From NCBI GenBank assembly GCA_964575255.1, contig CAZNPZ010000086.1, forward strand, positions 1 to 6,471: a stretch of 6,471 bases of DNA, in the 5' to 3' direction. Below, piece by piece: positions 1 through 5,496 of the stretch (the first letter of the stretch is position 1; each line of letters starts with the position of its first letter). The position numbers and the translations under genes are program-made. The notes below the pieces were generated by a model. The model made no database searches, had not been told where the DNA came from, and saw only the letters and a list, made by a program, of their open reading frames with translations. Source of the DNA: JAEZHK01 sp964575255 (GTDB lineage Bacteria > Bacillota > Clostridia > Christensenellales > Aristaeellaceae).

Positions 1-464
1 CCGCCGAAAACACACACCGTTACCGGGCCAATTGGATGAGGTGTGGCCAAGTCAAAGGCCACCGTCATCACACCGTTCACCTTGTTCAGACCGAAATCAA
101 ACTTGAGTCCGGCACAGCCCGTCTGCTTGTCGGGCTTGTCTGGCGGCAGGATTTCAACGTTATCTCCAATTATCACTGTCTGTTTGACGCCGTTGATCGT
201 CACCGAGACGTTCTGAAGCATTGCTTCTGTTACATCGGAACAGATTGTCAGAACAAAATGGCTCAGATCCGCGAAAGTCGGATTGTCGGCCCCATTGGCG
301 GTGATCGTGTAGACAAACCGCTGATTTTGCCCCGGCACAGGGTAAAGAATTGAACTCGGGTCCAGTGCAAAAATAAACGGCAAAGCAGGGTCTGCCTGTA
401 CGGTTGAATAATCAACTGTCGATGCACAGGGGGTGGCTGCAGCCGTCGCACAATTACAACTCAT
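1..464 (-). CDS. Unrecognised cysteine-containing protein, N-terminal 154 residues (C-terminus beyond the left edge)
   Basis: Reading the minus strand from the ATG at 464-462 gives 154 codons without a stop, and the frame is still open at the window edge. An AAGGAG ribosome binding site lies 8 nt upstream. The protein begins MSCNCATAAATPCAS and has no signal peptide or membrane segment. After a Cys-rich start (C3, C5, C13) it reads like a beta-rich domain: a 'RFVYTITANG' strand at 49-58, 'DLSHFVLTIC' at 66-75, 'VSVTINGVKQTVIIGDNVEI' at 86-105, 'TGCAGLKFDFGL' at 115-126 and 'IGPVTVCVFGG' at the edge, with further cysteines at 75, 117 and 151. I recall similar 'SHFVL.IC ... TGC.GLKFD' patterns in Firmicutes proteins of unknown function that may be surface- or spore-associated, but I cannot name the family. 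Base composition is near 50% G+C in sampled lines, against about 65% in the other genes. The reading frame is secure; the function is unknown. Confidence 0.82.
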   Translation of the reverse strand, partial: MSCNCATAAATPCASTVDYSTVQADPALPFIFALDPSSILYPVPGQNQRFVYTITANGADNPTFADLSHFVLTICSDVTEAMLQNVSVTINGVKQTVIIGDNVEILPPDKPDKQTGCAGLKFDFGLNKVNGVMTVAFDLATPHPIGPVTVCVFG

Positions 465-519
465 GTTGAATTCTCCTTCCAGAGTCATTGGATCGATTAT
501 CGAGGAAACCAACCGTTTC

Positions 520-527
520 AATATATG
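520..527 (-). promoter_or_regulatory. Possible -10 element for the left-edge gene
   Basis: The minus strand reads CATATATT here, in the most AT-rich part of the upstream spacer, about 56 nt before the ATG at 464. TATATT is close to the sigma-A -10, but no acceptable TTGACA lies 16-18 nt upstream (TGTCAG is at that spot). The whole octamer also resembles the CATAnnnT core of mother-cell sporulation sigma factors, although the matching -35 is not at the usual distance. This is a weak call. Confidence 0.25.
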
Positions 528-713
528 CTGCGAAGCGGCTTTCTGACATATTCCGCAGACAAAGGAACGATACCCAAGTCATGTGTAGATGGGAAGACCG
601 GGCCAATCCCTGTTTTGTGGTAAACTCGAAAAGCGGGACAAAACGCAGTTCCTGTAGTTAGGCTTGGCGTTGGTGACCATGCAAAGCATGCACGAGCGTT
701 AGAAAAATTCCTT

Positions 714-741
714 AAGAAAAACCGCCCTTTTCAGAGCGGTT
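714..741 (-). terminator. Intrinsic terminator of the DJ-1/PfpI gene
   Basis: On the minus strand, AACCGCTCT-GAAA-AGGGCGGTT forms a 9-bp stem (741-733 with 728-720, one U-G pair) closed by a GAAA tetraloop. It is followed directly by TTTCTT, so the run including the stem end is TTTTTCTT. It sits about 40 nt after the stop codon at 781, as expected for a factor-independent terminator. Confidence 0.85.
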
Positions 742-780
742 GGCCATAAAAACCCGTCCAGAACTCAGTTCGGATCAATC

Positions 781-1374
781 TTATGTGTATGCCTTGTACT
801 CCATTCGCCGAGCGGTGGCCTTCGCGGCCTCCTCGCCAAGGAGCCTTGAGACGAGGTGCAGGCTCATGTCAATCCCGGCGGAAATGCCGCCGGAAGTCAC
901 GATTGAGCCTTCATCGACGAACCGGACATCCCGCGCCACCGAGATGAGCGGATACTCCCGCGCCAGCCGCGCGATGTCCATCCAGTGGGTCGTGGCGCGT
1001 TTGCCGTCGAGCAGCCCCGCCTCCGCCAGGAGAAACGCCCCCGTGCACACGGACGCGATCAGCGGCGTCGACTTTGCGCGCTCCTTCAGCCAGTCGATCA
1101 GCGTGGCGTTTCGGATCTCGATCATCTCCGCACCGTATCCGCCGGGGACGATCATTACGTCGAAGTCCGGCGCGTCCTCAAACCCGCACTGCGGCAATAC
1201 CGTAAGGCCGTTGCGCGCTTTGATCGGCTTTTCCTCCTGTGCGACGGTGACAACCTGAAACGCCTTTCCGAGGCCGCCCGGCGTTTCCGTCACCGAGAAC
1301 ACCTCAAACGGTCCGGCGAAGTCCAAGACCTCCACCTCGTCAAACAGCAGAATGCCGACGCTCCGTTTCCCCAC
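781..1374 (-). CDS. DJ-1/PfpI family protein, isonitrile-hydratase-like (197 aa)
   Basis: This is a single-domain class I glutamine-amidotransferase-like fold protein of normal family length. Residues 5-26 carry the N-terminal strand and the acidic block 'FDEVEVLDFAGPFEVF' typical of the isonitrile hydratase and AraC-associated subgroup. 'DVMIVPGGYGAE' is at 72-83. The nucleophile elbow 'SVCTGAFLLAEAGLLDGKRATTHW' spans 108-131 with Cys110 as the predicted catalytic thiol. 'IVTSGGISAGIDMSLHLV' closes the fold near 158-175. Known members include isonitrile hydratase (N-substituted formamide formation) and many proteins with unproven substrates, so a specific reaction cannot be assigned. No AraC DNA-binding domain follows. 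I chose the GTG at 1374 because AAAGGAG (1389-1383) lies exactly 8 nt before it; a GTG at 1392 would put that site inside the gene. It is likely monocistronic and cytoplasmic, with its own promoter and terminator. Confidence 0.92.
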   Translation of the reverse strand: MGKRSVGILLFDEVEVLDFAGPFEVFSVTETPGGLGKAFQVVTVAQEEKPIKARNGLTVLPQCGFEDAPDFDVMIVPGGYGAEMIEIRNATLIDWLKERAKSTPLIASVCTGAFLLAEAGLLDGKRATTHWMDIARLAREYPLISVARDVRFVDEGSIVTSGGISAGIDMSLHLVSRLLGEEAAKATARRMEYKAYT

Positions 1375-1425
1375 GCCTCTAACTCCTTTCACAGGTTCAA
1401 CCAGCCACTTCCATCAATAACACAT

Positions 1426-1452
1426 ATTATACCATTTTACCGTTTCGCGCAA
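1426..1452 (-). promoter_or_regulatory. Extended -10 promoter for the DJ-1/PfpI gene
   Basis: The minus strand carries TGGTATAAT, a perfect TATAAT at 1431-1426 with the TGn extension at 1434-1432. A poor -35 (TTGCGC, 1452-1447) lies 15 bp upstream, which suits an extended -10 promoter that needs little -35 contact. Transcription would start near 1419, giving a leader of about 45 nt before the GTG at 1374. Confidence 0.72.
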
Positions 1453-1551
1453 CCCCAACCGAAGGAGCGGGTTAAAATTGGCTGCTCGAAAGCCCAATGG
1501 ACACGCGCAACCCGGCCAAATGACGTTGAAGGCCGCAACCTTTCTCCGGGG

Positions 1552-1805
1552 GCATCGGGGGCCTCAGCTCCCGATTGCGCAGGAAAGAGGCAATCTTTCC
1601 TGCGGATAAATGCCGCCGGAGGGCGGCGTGTACGGCCGAAGGCTGCCACCGCTTCGCGCGCATGTCCGTCCGTGAGCCGCAGGCTCACAGGACTTGCGCC
1701 GTTTCCATGCGGCGAAAAGGCGCTTAGCGAATTTTCGCCGCAAAGGAGCCCTGCGGCGTTTGCCGCAGGGCTCCTTCAAAGAAAAGTCGCGAAGCGAACT
1801 TTCTT
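1552..1805. repeat. Dense array of inverted repeats (seven hairpins) downstream of glnA
   Basis: The spacer 1441-1814 has no gene. Within it seven stems follow each other: 1552-1578 (ATCGGGGGC/GCTCCCGAT, CTCA loop), 1578-1604 (CGCAGGAAAGA/TCTTTCCTGCG, 11 bp perfect, 5-nt loop), 1612-1627 (GCCGCC/GGCGGC), 1668-1693 (GTCC+GTGAGCC/GGCTCAC+GGAC, one bulge), 1708-1742 (TGCGGCGAAAA/TTTTCGCCGCA, 11 bp, with an inner CGC-TTA-GCG), 1743-1776 (15 bp perfect, GTTT loop) and 1779-1805. Several abut with no gap (1578, 1742/1743). A weaker CGGCC-GAA-GGCTG lies in the 1630s and 1640s. The left part of the spacer, 1453-1551, shows nothing clear. Such arrays may act as mRNA 3'-end stabilisers, terminators or mobile palindromes. 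Confidence 0.75.
1743..1805 (-). terminator. Terminator region of glnA (two consecutive hairpins)
   Basis: In the direction of glnA, the first hairpin begins about 10 nt after the TAA: AAGAAAGTTCGC-TTC-GCGACTTTTCTT, with single bulges, then TG. Its A-rich left arm and U-rich right arm (ACUUUUCUUU) resemble a factor-independent terminator. The second, AAGGAGCCCTGCGGC-AAAC-GCCGCAGGGCTCCTT (1776-1743), is a perfect 15-bp stem followed by only TTTGCGG-type sequence, so it would block 3' exonucleases or act as a back-up stop rather than as a classic terminator. Confidence 0.65.
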
Positions 1806-1814
1806 CGACCCGCT

Positions 1815-3896
1815 TTAGCGGACGCTGAACAGCATCTCGCCGTAGCTGGGGTACGGCCAGACCTTGGCGGAGACCATCGGCTCGGCCTCGTCGACCGCGG
1901 CGCGCAGCGCGAGCATGCCGGCAAAGATCTCCTTGCGGGTGTAGGCGGCGGCTTCGGCGGCGCCCTCTTCCGGCAGCGCCTTGACGGCTTTGTCCAGCGC
2001 GTCGGCCTTGGCCAGGATCTCGGAAGCCAGCGCGCTCAGTTTGCCTGCGATCGCCTTCTCGGCGTCGGCGGGGATGGAAAGCGCAACCTTGGTTCCGGCG
2101 GTTTTTGCGAGCTCGCCGCTGTACTTCAGGATCGCGGGCAGGATATCGCGGCTGACCATATCCAGCATCGTCAGCGCCTCGATGGAGACCACCTTCACGT
2201 AGTTCTCCAACAGGATATCCCGGCGGGAGTGCACTTCGGCCTCGGTGAAGATGCTGTGCTGCTTGAACAGCGCGACGTTCTTTTCATCGGTCAGGTGCGG
2301 GATCGCCTCGGCGGAGGACTTCCAGTTGAGCAGCCCGCGCTTCTCGGCTTCGACGACCCACTCGTCCGAGTAGTTGTTGCCGTTGAAGATGATACGCGAA
2401 TGGTCGCGGATCGTGTGGCGGATGAGCTTATTGAGCGCGGCGTTGAAGTCCTCGGCCTTTTCCAGCTCGTCTGCGAACAGACGCAGCGACTCGGCCACGG
2501 TGGTGTTGAGCACGGTGTTGGGGTCGGCAATGGAGAACGCGGAGCCCACCATGCGGAACTCGAACTTGTTGCCGGTAAACGCGAACGGCGAAGTGCGGTT
2601 GCGGTCGGTGGTGTCCTTGAAGAAGTGGGGCAGCACCGCGACGCCGATGTTCATCTCGTCCTTGGCCTTGGGGTTGTAGGCGGCCTTCGCGATCAGCGCC
2701 TCGACGATGGCGGTGAGTTCCTCGCCCAGGAACATCGAGATGATGGCGGGCGGCGCTTCGCTCGCGCCCAGACGATGGTCGTTGCCCGCGCTGGCGCAGG
2801 AGATGCGCAAGAGGTCCTGATGTTCGTCAACCGCCTTGATGACCGCCGCCAGGAACAGAAGGAACTGCGCGTTCTCGCTGGGCGACGCGCCGGGTTCCAG
2901 GAGGTTCGCGCCGGTGTCGGTGGCGATGGACCAGTTGTTGTGCTTGCCGGAGCCGTTGACGCCGGCGAAGGGCTTCTCATGAAGCAGGCACACCATGCCG
3001 TGCTCGGAAGCGATCTTCTTCATCATTTCCATCGTGATCTGGTTGTGGTCGGTGCCGATGTTGGTGTTGTTGTAGATCGGCGCCAACTCATGCTGCGCGG
3101 GCGAAACCTCGTTGTGCTCGGTCTTCGCGAGAACGCCCAGCTTCCAGAGGTTTTCGTCCAGATCGCGCATGAACTCGGAGATCCGCTTCTTCAGCGCGCC
3201 GAAGTAGTGGTCTTCCAGTTCCTGACCCTTGGGCGGGCGCGCGCCGAACAGCGTGCGGCCGGTATAGATGAGGTCGGGGCGCTTTTCGTACATGGCCTTG
3301 TCGATCAGGAAATATTCCTGCTCCGGGCCGACGGTGGTCACGACGCGCTTGACGTCAGTGCGGCCGAACAGTTTCAGGATGCGCATCGCCTGCACATTGA
3401 TCGCGTCCATCGAGCGCAAAAGCGGTGTCTTCTTGTCCAGCACCTCGCCGGTGTAGGACATGAACGCGGTCGGGATGCACAGCGTGTTGTCCTTGATGAA
3501 TGCATAGCTGGTCGGATCCCACGCGGTGTAGCCGCGCGCCTCAAACGTGGCGCGCAGGCCGCCGGAGGGGAAGCTGGACGCATCCGGCTCGCCCTGGATC
3601 AGTTCCTTGCCGGAGAACTCCATGATCACGGTGTCGCCACATGGGCTGATGAACGCCTCGTGCTTTTCGGCGGTGATCTCGGTCATCGGCTGGAACCAGT
3701 GGGTGTAGTGGGTGACGCCCTTCTCCAGCGCCCAGTCCTTCATGGCGCTTGCGATGACATCGGCGGTGGGTCGGTCCAGCGGCTCGCCCATCGCCAGCTT
3801 CTTTTTGAACGCCTTGTAGGTATCATGCGGCAGCCGGGCCTTCATAATGGAATCGTTAAACACCAGGGAACCAAAGATTTCCGGCATCTTGCTCAT
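1815..3896 (-). CDS. glnA: Glutamine synthetase, class III (GSIII/GlnN type), 693 aa
   Basis: It catalyses ATP-dependent condensation of glutamate and ammonia to glutamine, the entry point of nitrogen assimilation in the cytoplasm; class III enzymes form large dodecamers. The length (about 700 residues, against about 450 for class I) and sequence are typical of class III. The N-terminal 'EIFGSLVFND' is at 6-15. Active-site blocks are 'GPEQEYFLID' at 190-199, 'KTEHNEVSPAQHELAP' at 258-273, 'GVNGSGKHNNWSIATDTG' at 312-329, 'GNDHRLGASEAPP' at 371-383, 'TSPFAFTGNKFEFRMVGSA' at 435-453 and the C-terminal 'WPYPSYGEMLFSVR' at 680-693. No key motif is missing. The start at 3896 matches the family's N-terminus; the frame is open to 4007, but that extension would run through the promoter. 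The ribosome binding site is unusual: a GGGGGG run 8 nt before the ATG rather than AGGAGG. It is transcribed alone from its own promoter. Confidence 0.98.
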   Translation of the reverse strand: MSKMPEIFGSLVFNDSIMKARLPHDTYKAFKKKLAMGEPLDRPTADVIASAMKDWALEKGVTHYTHWFQPMTEITAEKHEAFISPCGDTVIMEFSGKELIQGEPDASSFPSGGLRATFEARGYTAWDPTSYAFIKDNTLCIPTAFMSYTGEVLDKKTPLLRSMDAINVQAMRILKLFGRTDVKRVVTTVGPEQEYFLIDKAMYEKRPDLIYTGRTLFGARPPKGQELEDHYFGALKKRISEFMRDLDENLWKLGVLAKTEHNEVSPAQHELAPIYNNTNIGTDHNQITMEMMKKIASEHGMVCLLHEKPFAGVNGSGKHNNWSIATDTGANLLEPGASPSENAQFLLFLAAVIKAVDEHQDLLRISCASAGNDHRLGASEAPPAIISMFLGEELTAIVEALIAKAAYNPKAKDEMNIGVAVLPHFFKDTTDRNRTSPFAFTGNKFEFRMVGSAFSIADPNTVLNTTVAESLRLFADELEKAEDFNAALNKLIRHTIRDHSRIIFNGNNYSDEWVVEAEKRGLLNWKSSAEAIPHLTDEKNVALFKQHSIFTEAEVHSRRDILLENYVKVVSIEALTMLDMVSRDILPAILKYSGELAKTAGTKVALSIPADAEKAIAGKLSALASEILAKADALDKAVKALPEEGAAEAAAYTRKEIFAGMLALRAAVDEAEPMVSAKVWPYPSYGEMLFSVR

Positions 3897-3928
3897 GAAT
3901 CCAACCCCCCATAAATTTGAAAGGCCCC

Positions 3929-3968
3929 GCGGAGCCCAATCATAAGAGCTCCGCAGCGCCTTCGCTGC
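3929..3968 (-). promoter_or_regulatory. Two hairpins in the glnA 5' leader
   Basis: The predicted leader (about 3972 to 3897) opens with GCAGCG-AAGG-CGCTGC (3968-3953). This shares two bases with a second stem, GCGGAGC/GCTCCGC (3954-3948 with 3935-3929), around a 12-nt loop. The right arm of the second stem can instead pair within GGCTCCGCGGGGCC, so alternative folds exist. I see no ANTAR-type hexaloop pair (A1, G4) and no T-run that would make an attenuator terminator. A regulatory role is inferred only from position. Confidence 0.5.
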
Positions 3969-3978
3969 TGATGGAAAT

Positions 3979-4007
3979 ATTATATAGCCCGCCGTGGCGG
4001 CTGTCAA
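3979..4007 (-). promoter_or_regulatory. Consensus sigma-A promoter of glnA
   Basis: TTGACA (4007-4002) and TATAAT (3984-3979) are both perfect and exactly 17 bp apart on the minus strand. The spacer holds a GC-rich dyad, CCGCC-AC-GGCGG (4000-3989), which could be an operator or could affect promoter opening. No GlnR-type box (TGTnA-N7-TnACA) is visible around it. Initiation is expected near 3972, about 76 nt before the ATG. Confidence 0.9.
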
Positions 4008-4090
4008 GAAAAGCGAATGTTATTTTGCACAACGCTTCGCGTTGCGTTGAAAATCCGTTATACGGCTTTCATCCGCGTTAAGTTCACTTC

Positions 4091-4126
4091 GCGGGCCTGA
4101 AATCCTTCGGATTTCGGTCGGCCCGC
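4091..4126. repeat. Two-tier inverted repeat
   Basis: GCGGGCC (4091-4097) pairs with GGCCCGC (4120-4126), and inside it GAAATCC-TTC-GGATTTC (4099-4115) forms a perfect 7-bp stem. The two tiers are separated by an asymmetric internal loop (1 against 4 nt). There is no T-run on either side, so it is not a simple terminator. Confidence 0.75.
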
Positions 4127-4128
4127 TG

Positions 4129-4233
4129 ACTTGAGGTGTTGTTTCTGACCCCAGTGTTCGCACTGGCTATGGAAACGTCGCCGGGAACGAAGGAAGCAGG
4201 TTGCCTCAAGTTACGAAAGCGGCGACGATTTTT
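4129..4233. other. Interleaved 8-bp complementary segments; possible structured RNA
   Basis: ACTTGAGG (4129-4136) is complementary to CCTCAAGT (4204-4211), and CGTCGCCG (4176-4183) to CGGCGACG (4220-4227). The two helices cross, giving a pseudoknot-type order. Between them sits a nested hairpin, GTTTC (4141-4145)/GAAAC (4172-4176) around CCAGTG-TTCG-CACTGG (4151-4166). On the plus strand the last arm is followed by ATTTTTT (4228-4234), so the second helix could serve as a plus-strand terminator with a 36-nt loop. No promoter is visible for a plus-strand transcript. The pairings are seen directly; an RNA role is inference. Confidence 0.4.
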
Positions 4234-4248
4234 TCGGCTCTGCCGCAC

Positions 4249-4271
4249 AAAACACCCCAGTGGGGCGTTTT
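4249..4271 (-). terminator. Intrinsic terminator of the VWA-SGNH operon
   Basis: In the operon's direction, AAAACGCCCC-ACT-GGGGTGTTTT forms a 10-bp stem (one G-U pair) with A/U-rich outer pairs, then GTG. It lies about 65 nt after the SGNH stop codon. On the plus strand the same element is followed by a run of T (4268-4272), with one A-C mismatch in the stem, so it may work in both directions. Confidence 0.75.
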
Positions 4272-4335
4272 TGAAACCCAGGAGCGGGGCAGAGCCCCGC
4301 CACCCGTTGGCTCTCGGCTGCTCCCCAGATCCTAG

Positions 4336-5484
4336 TCACCCCCGCCACGCGAGGAACGCGCGGGCGAGCGCCTCGCCGGCGCGGGCGTTGGGGTGGGCGT
4401 CCAGCGAGAATTTGTATTCTTCGCGCGCGAGGTGCGAATTGGGCTCGGGCTGGCCGAGGATGGGCACGGTGTCGAACACCTCCGCGCCGGGGACGGCCCC
4501 GGACAGAATCCACTCGTTGACGCGAAGCCAGGTATCAAGTTTTTCGCCTTCGAAGTCGAACGGCGGCAGCGTGAACAGCATGACGCGCGTCGCGGGATTC
4601 GCCGCTTTGAGCATTTGAACAATCGCGGTTAAATCCTGGGTGATTTCGGGAGCGGTACGGCCGCAGGTGCCGATGTCGTTGGTGCCCAGGCACACGGTGA
4701 CCTCGTCCGCCGCCATGGCGCGGCGGAGCCACGCGCCGCCCGCGGCGGCGTCGTAGGCGCGCGCCCAGCCGCTTCCAAGGTTTAAAGCGTTCACCCTGTC
4801 AGGCAGGCGCTTTGCCACCTGCGCAGCCCAGAACATCTCCCGCCCGTCGCCGGTGCCGTAGCCCTGTGTGATCGAGTCGCCCAGAAACGCGATCACGTGA
4901 TCTGACGGCGCGCGCCGGAGGAACAGCGAGGGCAGCGCGCAGCGTCCGTTGAAATCGATCGCGAAGCCGTCCGCGCGCGGGTCGTCCGCACCGCCGCCCC
5001 ATTTTGAATACGCCGCCAGAATGGATTCGTGCGCGCAGGGGATCGCGGGCGTGTCTTGAAGGTTTGTGACCGTCCACGAGAACGCCAGATCGTGCCCCTC
5101 CGGGAGGTTGAAATCGATCTCGTCGCTCAGGAAGACTTCGCCCGGCTCGACCATTCTTGTGGGACTGCCACCGAATGTCACCGGCGCGGGCGCGCTATGC
5201 AGCGCGCCGTCCCGCCGGGTTCCGCCGTCCGAGAGGAACGCACCGTCGATGCGCCACCGCCCGCCCGGCTCGTCTGCGAGGCGCGCACCCGTCTCGCCGC
5301 GCGTGGTCTCCCGGACGTTTGAGACGCGAAACCGGAAGGTTTGCGCGCCGTACGCGCCGGGATCCATGTAGGTTCGGAACGAAACCGTCTCCGGGGCGGC
5401 AAACTCTGCCCCGTAGAAGCTGGAAACCACCGTGCTGCACGGCGTGATCACCCGGTAGCGCCTGAGAAGCTCATGGTCGGTCAT
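4336..5484 (-). CDS. SGNH/GDSL-type hydrolase with N-terminal beta domain (382 aa)
   Basis: Residues about 1-190 form a beta-rich N-terminal region like the sandwich domain that precedes the catalytic part in some bacterial carbohydrate esterases. The SGNH domain occupies about 195-382: block I 'FLGDSITQGYG' at 200-210 with nucleophile Ser204, a block II-like 'NLGSGW' at 235-240 (oxyanion glycine), block III 'LGTNDIG' at 266-272 with Asn269, and block V 'SLDAHPN' at 360-366 with His364. Members deacylate sugars, lipids or small esters; the substrate here is unknown. There is no signal peptide, so it should act in the cytoplasm, for example on acetylated sugars that have been taken up. An oddity is that block V reads D-A-H, not the usual D-x-x-H, leaving Asp362 two residues from the histidine. 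The ribosome binding site AAGGGG, 8 nt before the ATG, overlaps the VWA gene's TAA (12-nt gap), so the two are translated from one message. Confidence 0.9.
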   Translation of the reverse strand: MTDHELLRRYRVITPCSTVVSSFYGAEFAAPETVSFRTYMDPGAYGAQTFRFRVSNVRETTRGETGARLADEPGGRWRIDGAFLSDGGTRRDGALHSAPAPVTFGGSPTRMVEPGEVFLSDEIDFNLPEGHDLAFSWTVTNLQDTPAIPCAHESILAAYSKWGGGADDPRADGFAIDFNGRCALPSLFLRRAPSDHVIAFLGDSITQGYGTGDGREMFWAAQVAKRLPDRVNALNLGSGWARAYDAAAGGAWLRRAMAADEVTVCLGTNDIGTCGRTAPEITQDLTAIVQMLKAANPATRVMLFTLPPFDFEGEKLDTWLRVNEWILSGAVPGAEVFDTVPILGQPEPNSHLAREEYKFSLDAHPNARAGEALARAFLAWRG

Positions 5485-5496
5485 GCGTAACGCCCC

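Larger units (their letters stand above)
465..780. other. Gene-free spacer between the DJ-1 gene and the left-edge gene
   Basis: No reading frame with a credible start or ribosome binding site lies here on either strand. It holds the terminator of the DJ-1 gene at its right end and the leader of the left-edge gene at its left end. Two further inverted repeats are visible: GTTTTGT at 612-618 against ACAAAAC at 638-644 (19-nt loop), and CATGC-AAA-GCATG at 678-690. A short dyad, TCGAT around 493-503, lies just before the left-edge gene. Composition falls from the GC-rich level of the DJ-1 gene to about 45-50% G+C across this spacer. Confidence 0.7.
4008..4335. other. Gene-free, palindrome-rich spacer between the SGNH gene and glnA
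   Basis: No credible gene is present on either strand; the plus-strand frame from 4136 has no ribosome binding site and is mostly antisense to the SGNH gene. Besides the separately listed elements, stems are seen at 4030-4044 (CAACGC-TTC-GCGTTG), 4055-4065 (CCGT-TAT-ACGG), 4235-4245 (CGGC-TCT-GCCG) and 4284-4300 (GCGGGGC-AGA-GCCCCGC). An alternative CCGCG/CGCGG pairing (4073-4077, 4090-4094) competes with the large hairpin at 4091. Confidence 0.75.

Noticed and set aside
624..749. Protein-like plus-strand stretch (…GDHAKHARALEKFLKKNRP…) ending at TAA 747-749
   Set aside because: It is only about 41 codons with no usable start codon or ribosome site, and its end coincides with the DJ-1 terminator; possibly a gene remnant, but not supportable.
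1375..1392. GTG at 1392 as the DJ-1 start
   Set aside because: The AAAGGAG ribosome site would then lie inside the coding region; the GTG at 1374 is correctly spaced from it.
1552..1805. CRISPR array
   Set aside because: The repeats are inverted, not direct; the units differ in sequence and there are no regular spacers.
985..1818. 277-codon plus-strand frame covering the glnA-DJ-1 spacer
   Set aside because: Its first half is antisense to the DJ-1 gene and its second half runs through the hairpin array and the end of glnA; no start signal is present.
2229..3914. 561-codon open frame on the plus strand
   Set aside because: It is antisense to class III glutamine synthetase, whose motifs are complete; the protein is rich in V, R, G and D repeats typical of a GC-rich shadow frame and has no ribosome binding site.
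3897..4007. N-terminal extension of glnA to a TTG at 4007
   Set aside because: The TTG is the first part of the TTGACA -35 box, and the family's N-terminus starts at the ATG at 3896.
3897..4007. GlnR operator upstream of glnA
   Set aside because: No TGTnA-N7-TnACA pattern could be found on either strand of the promoter region.
4136..4618. 160-codon plus-strand frame
   Set aside because: It has no ribosome binding site, runs through hairpins and a terminator, and then becomes antisense to the SGNH catalytic domain.
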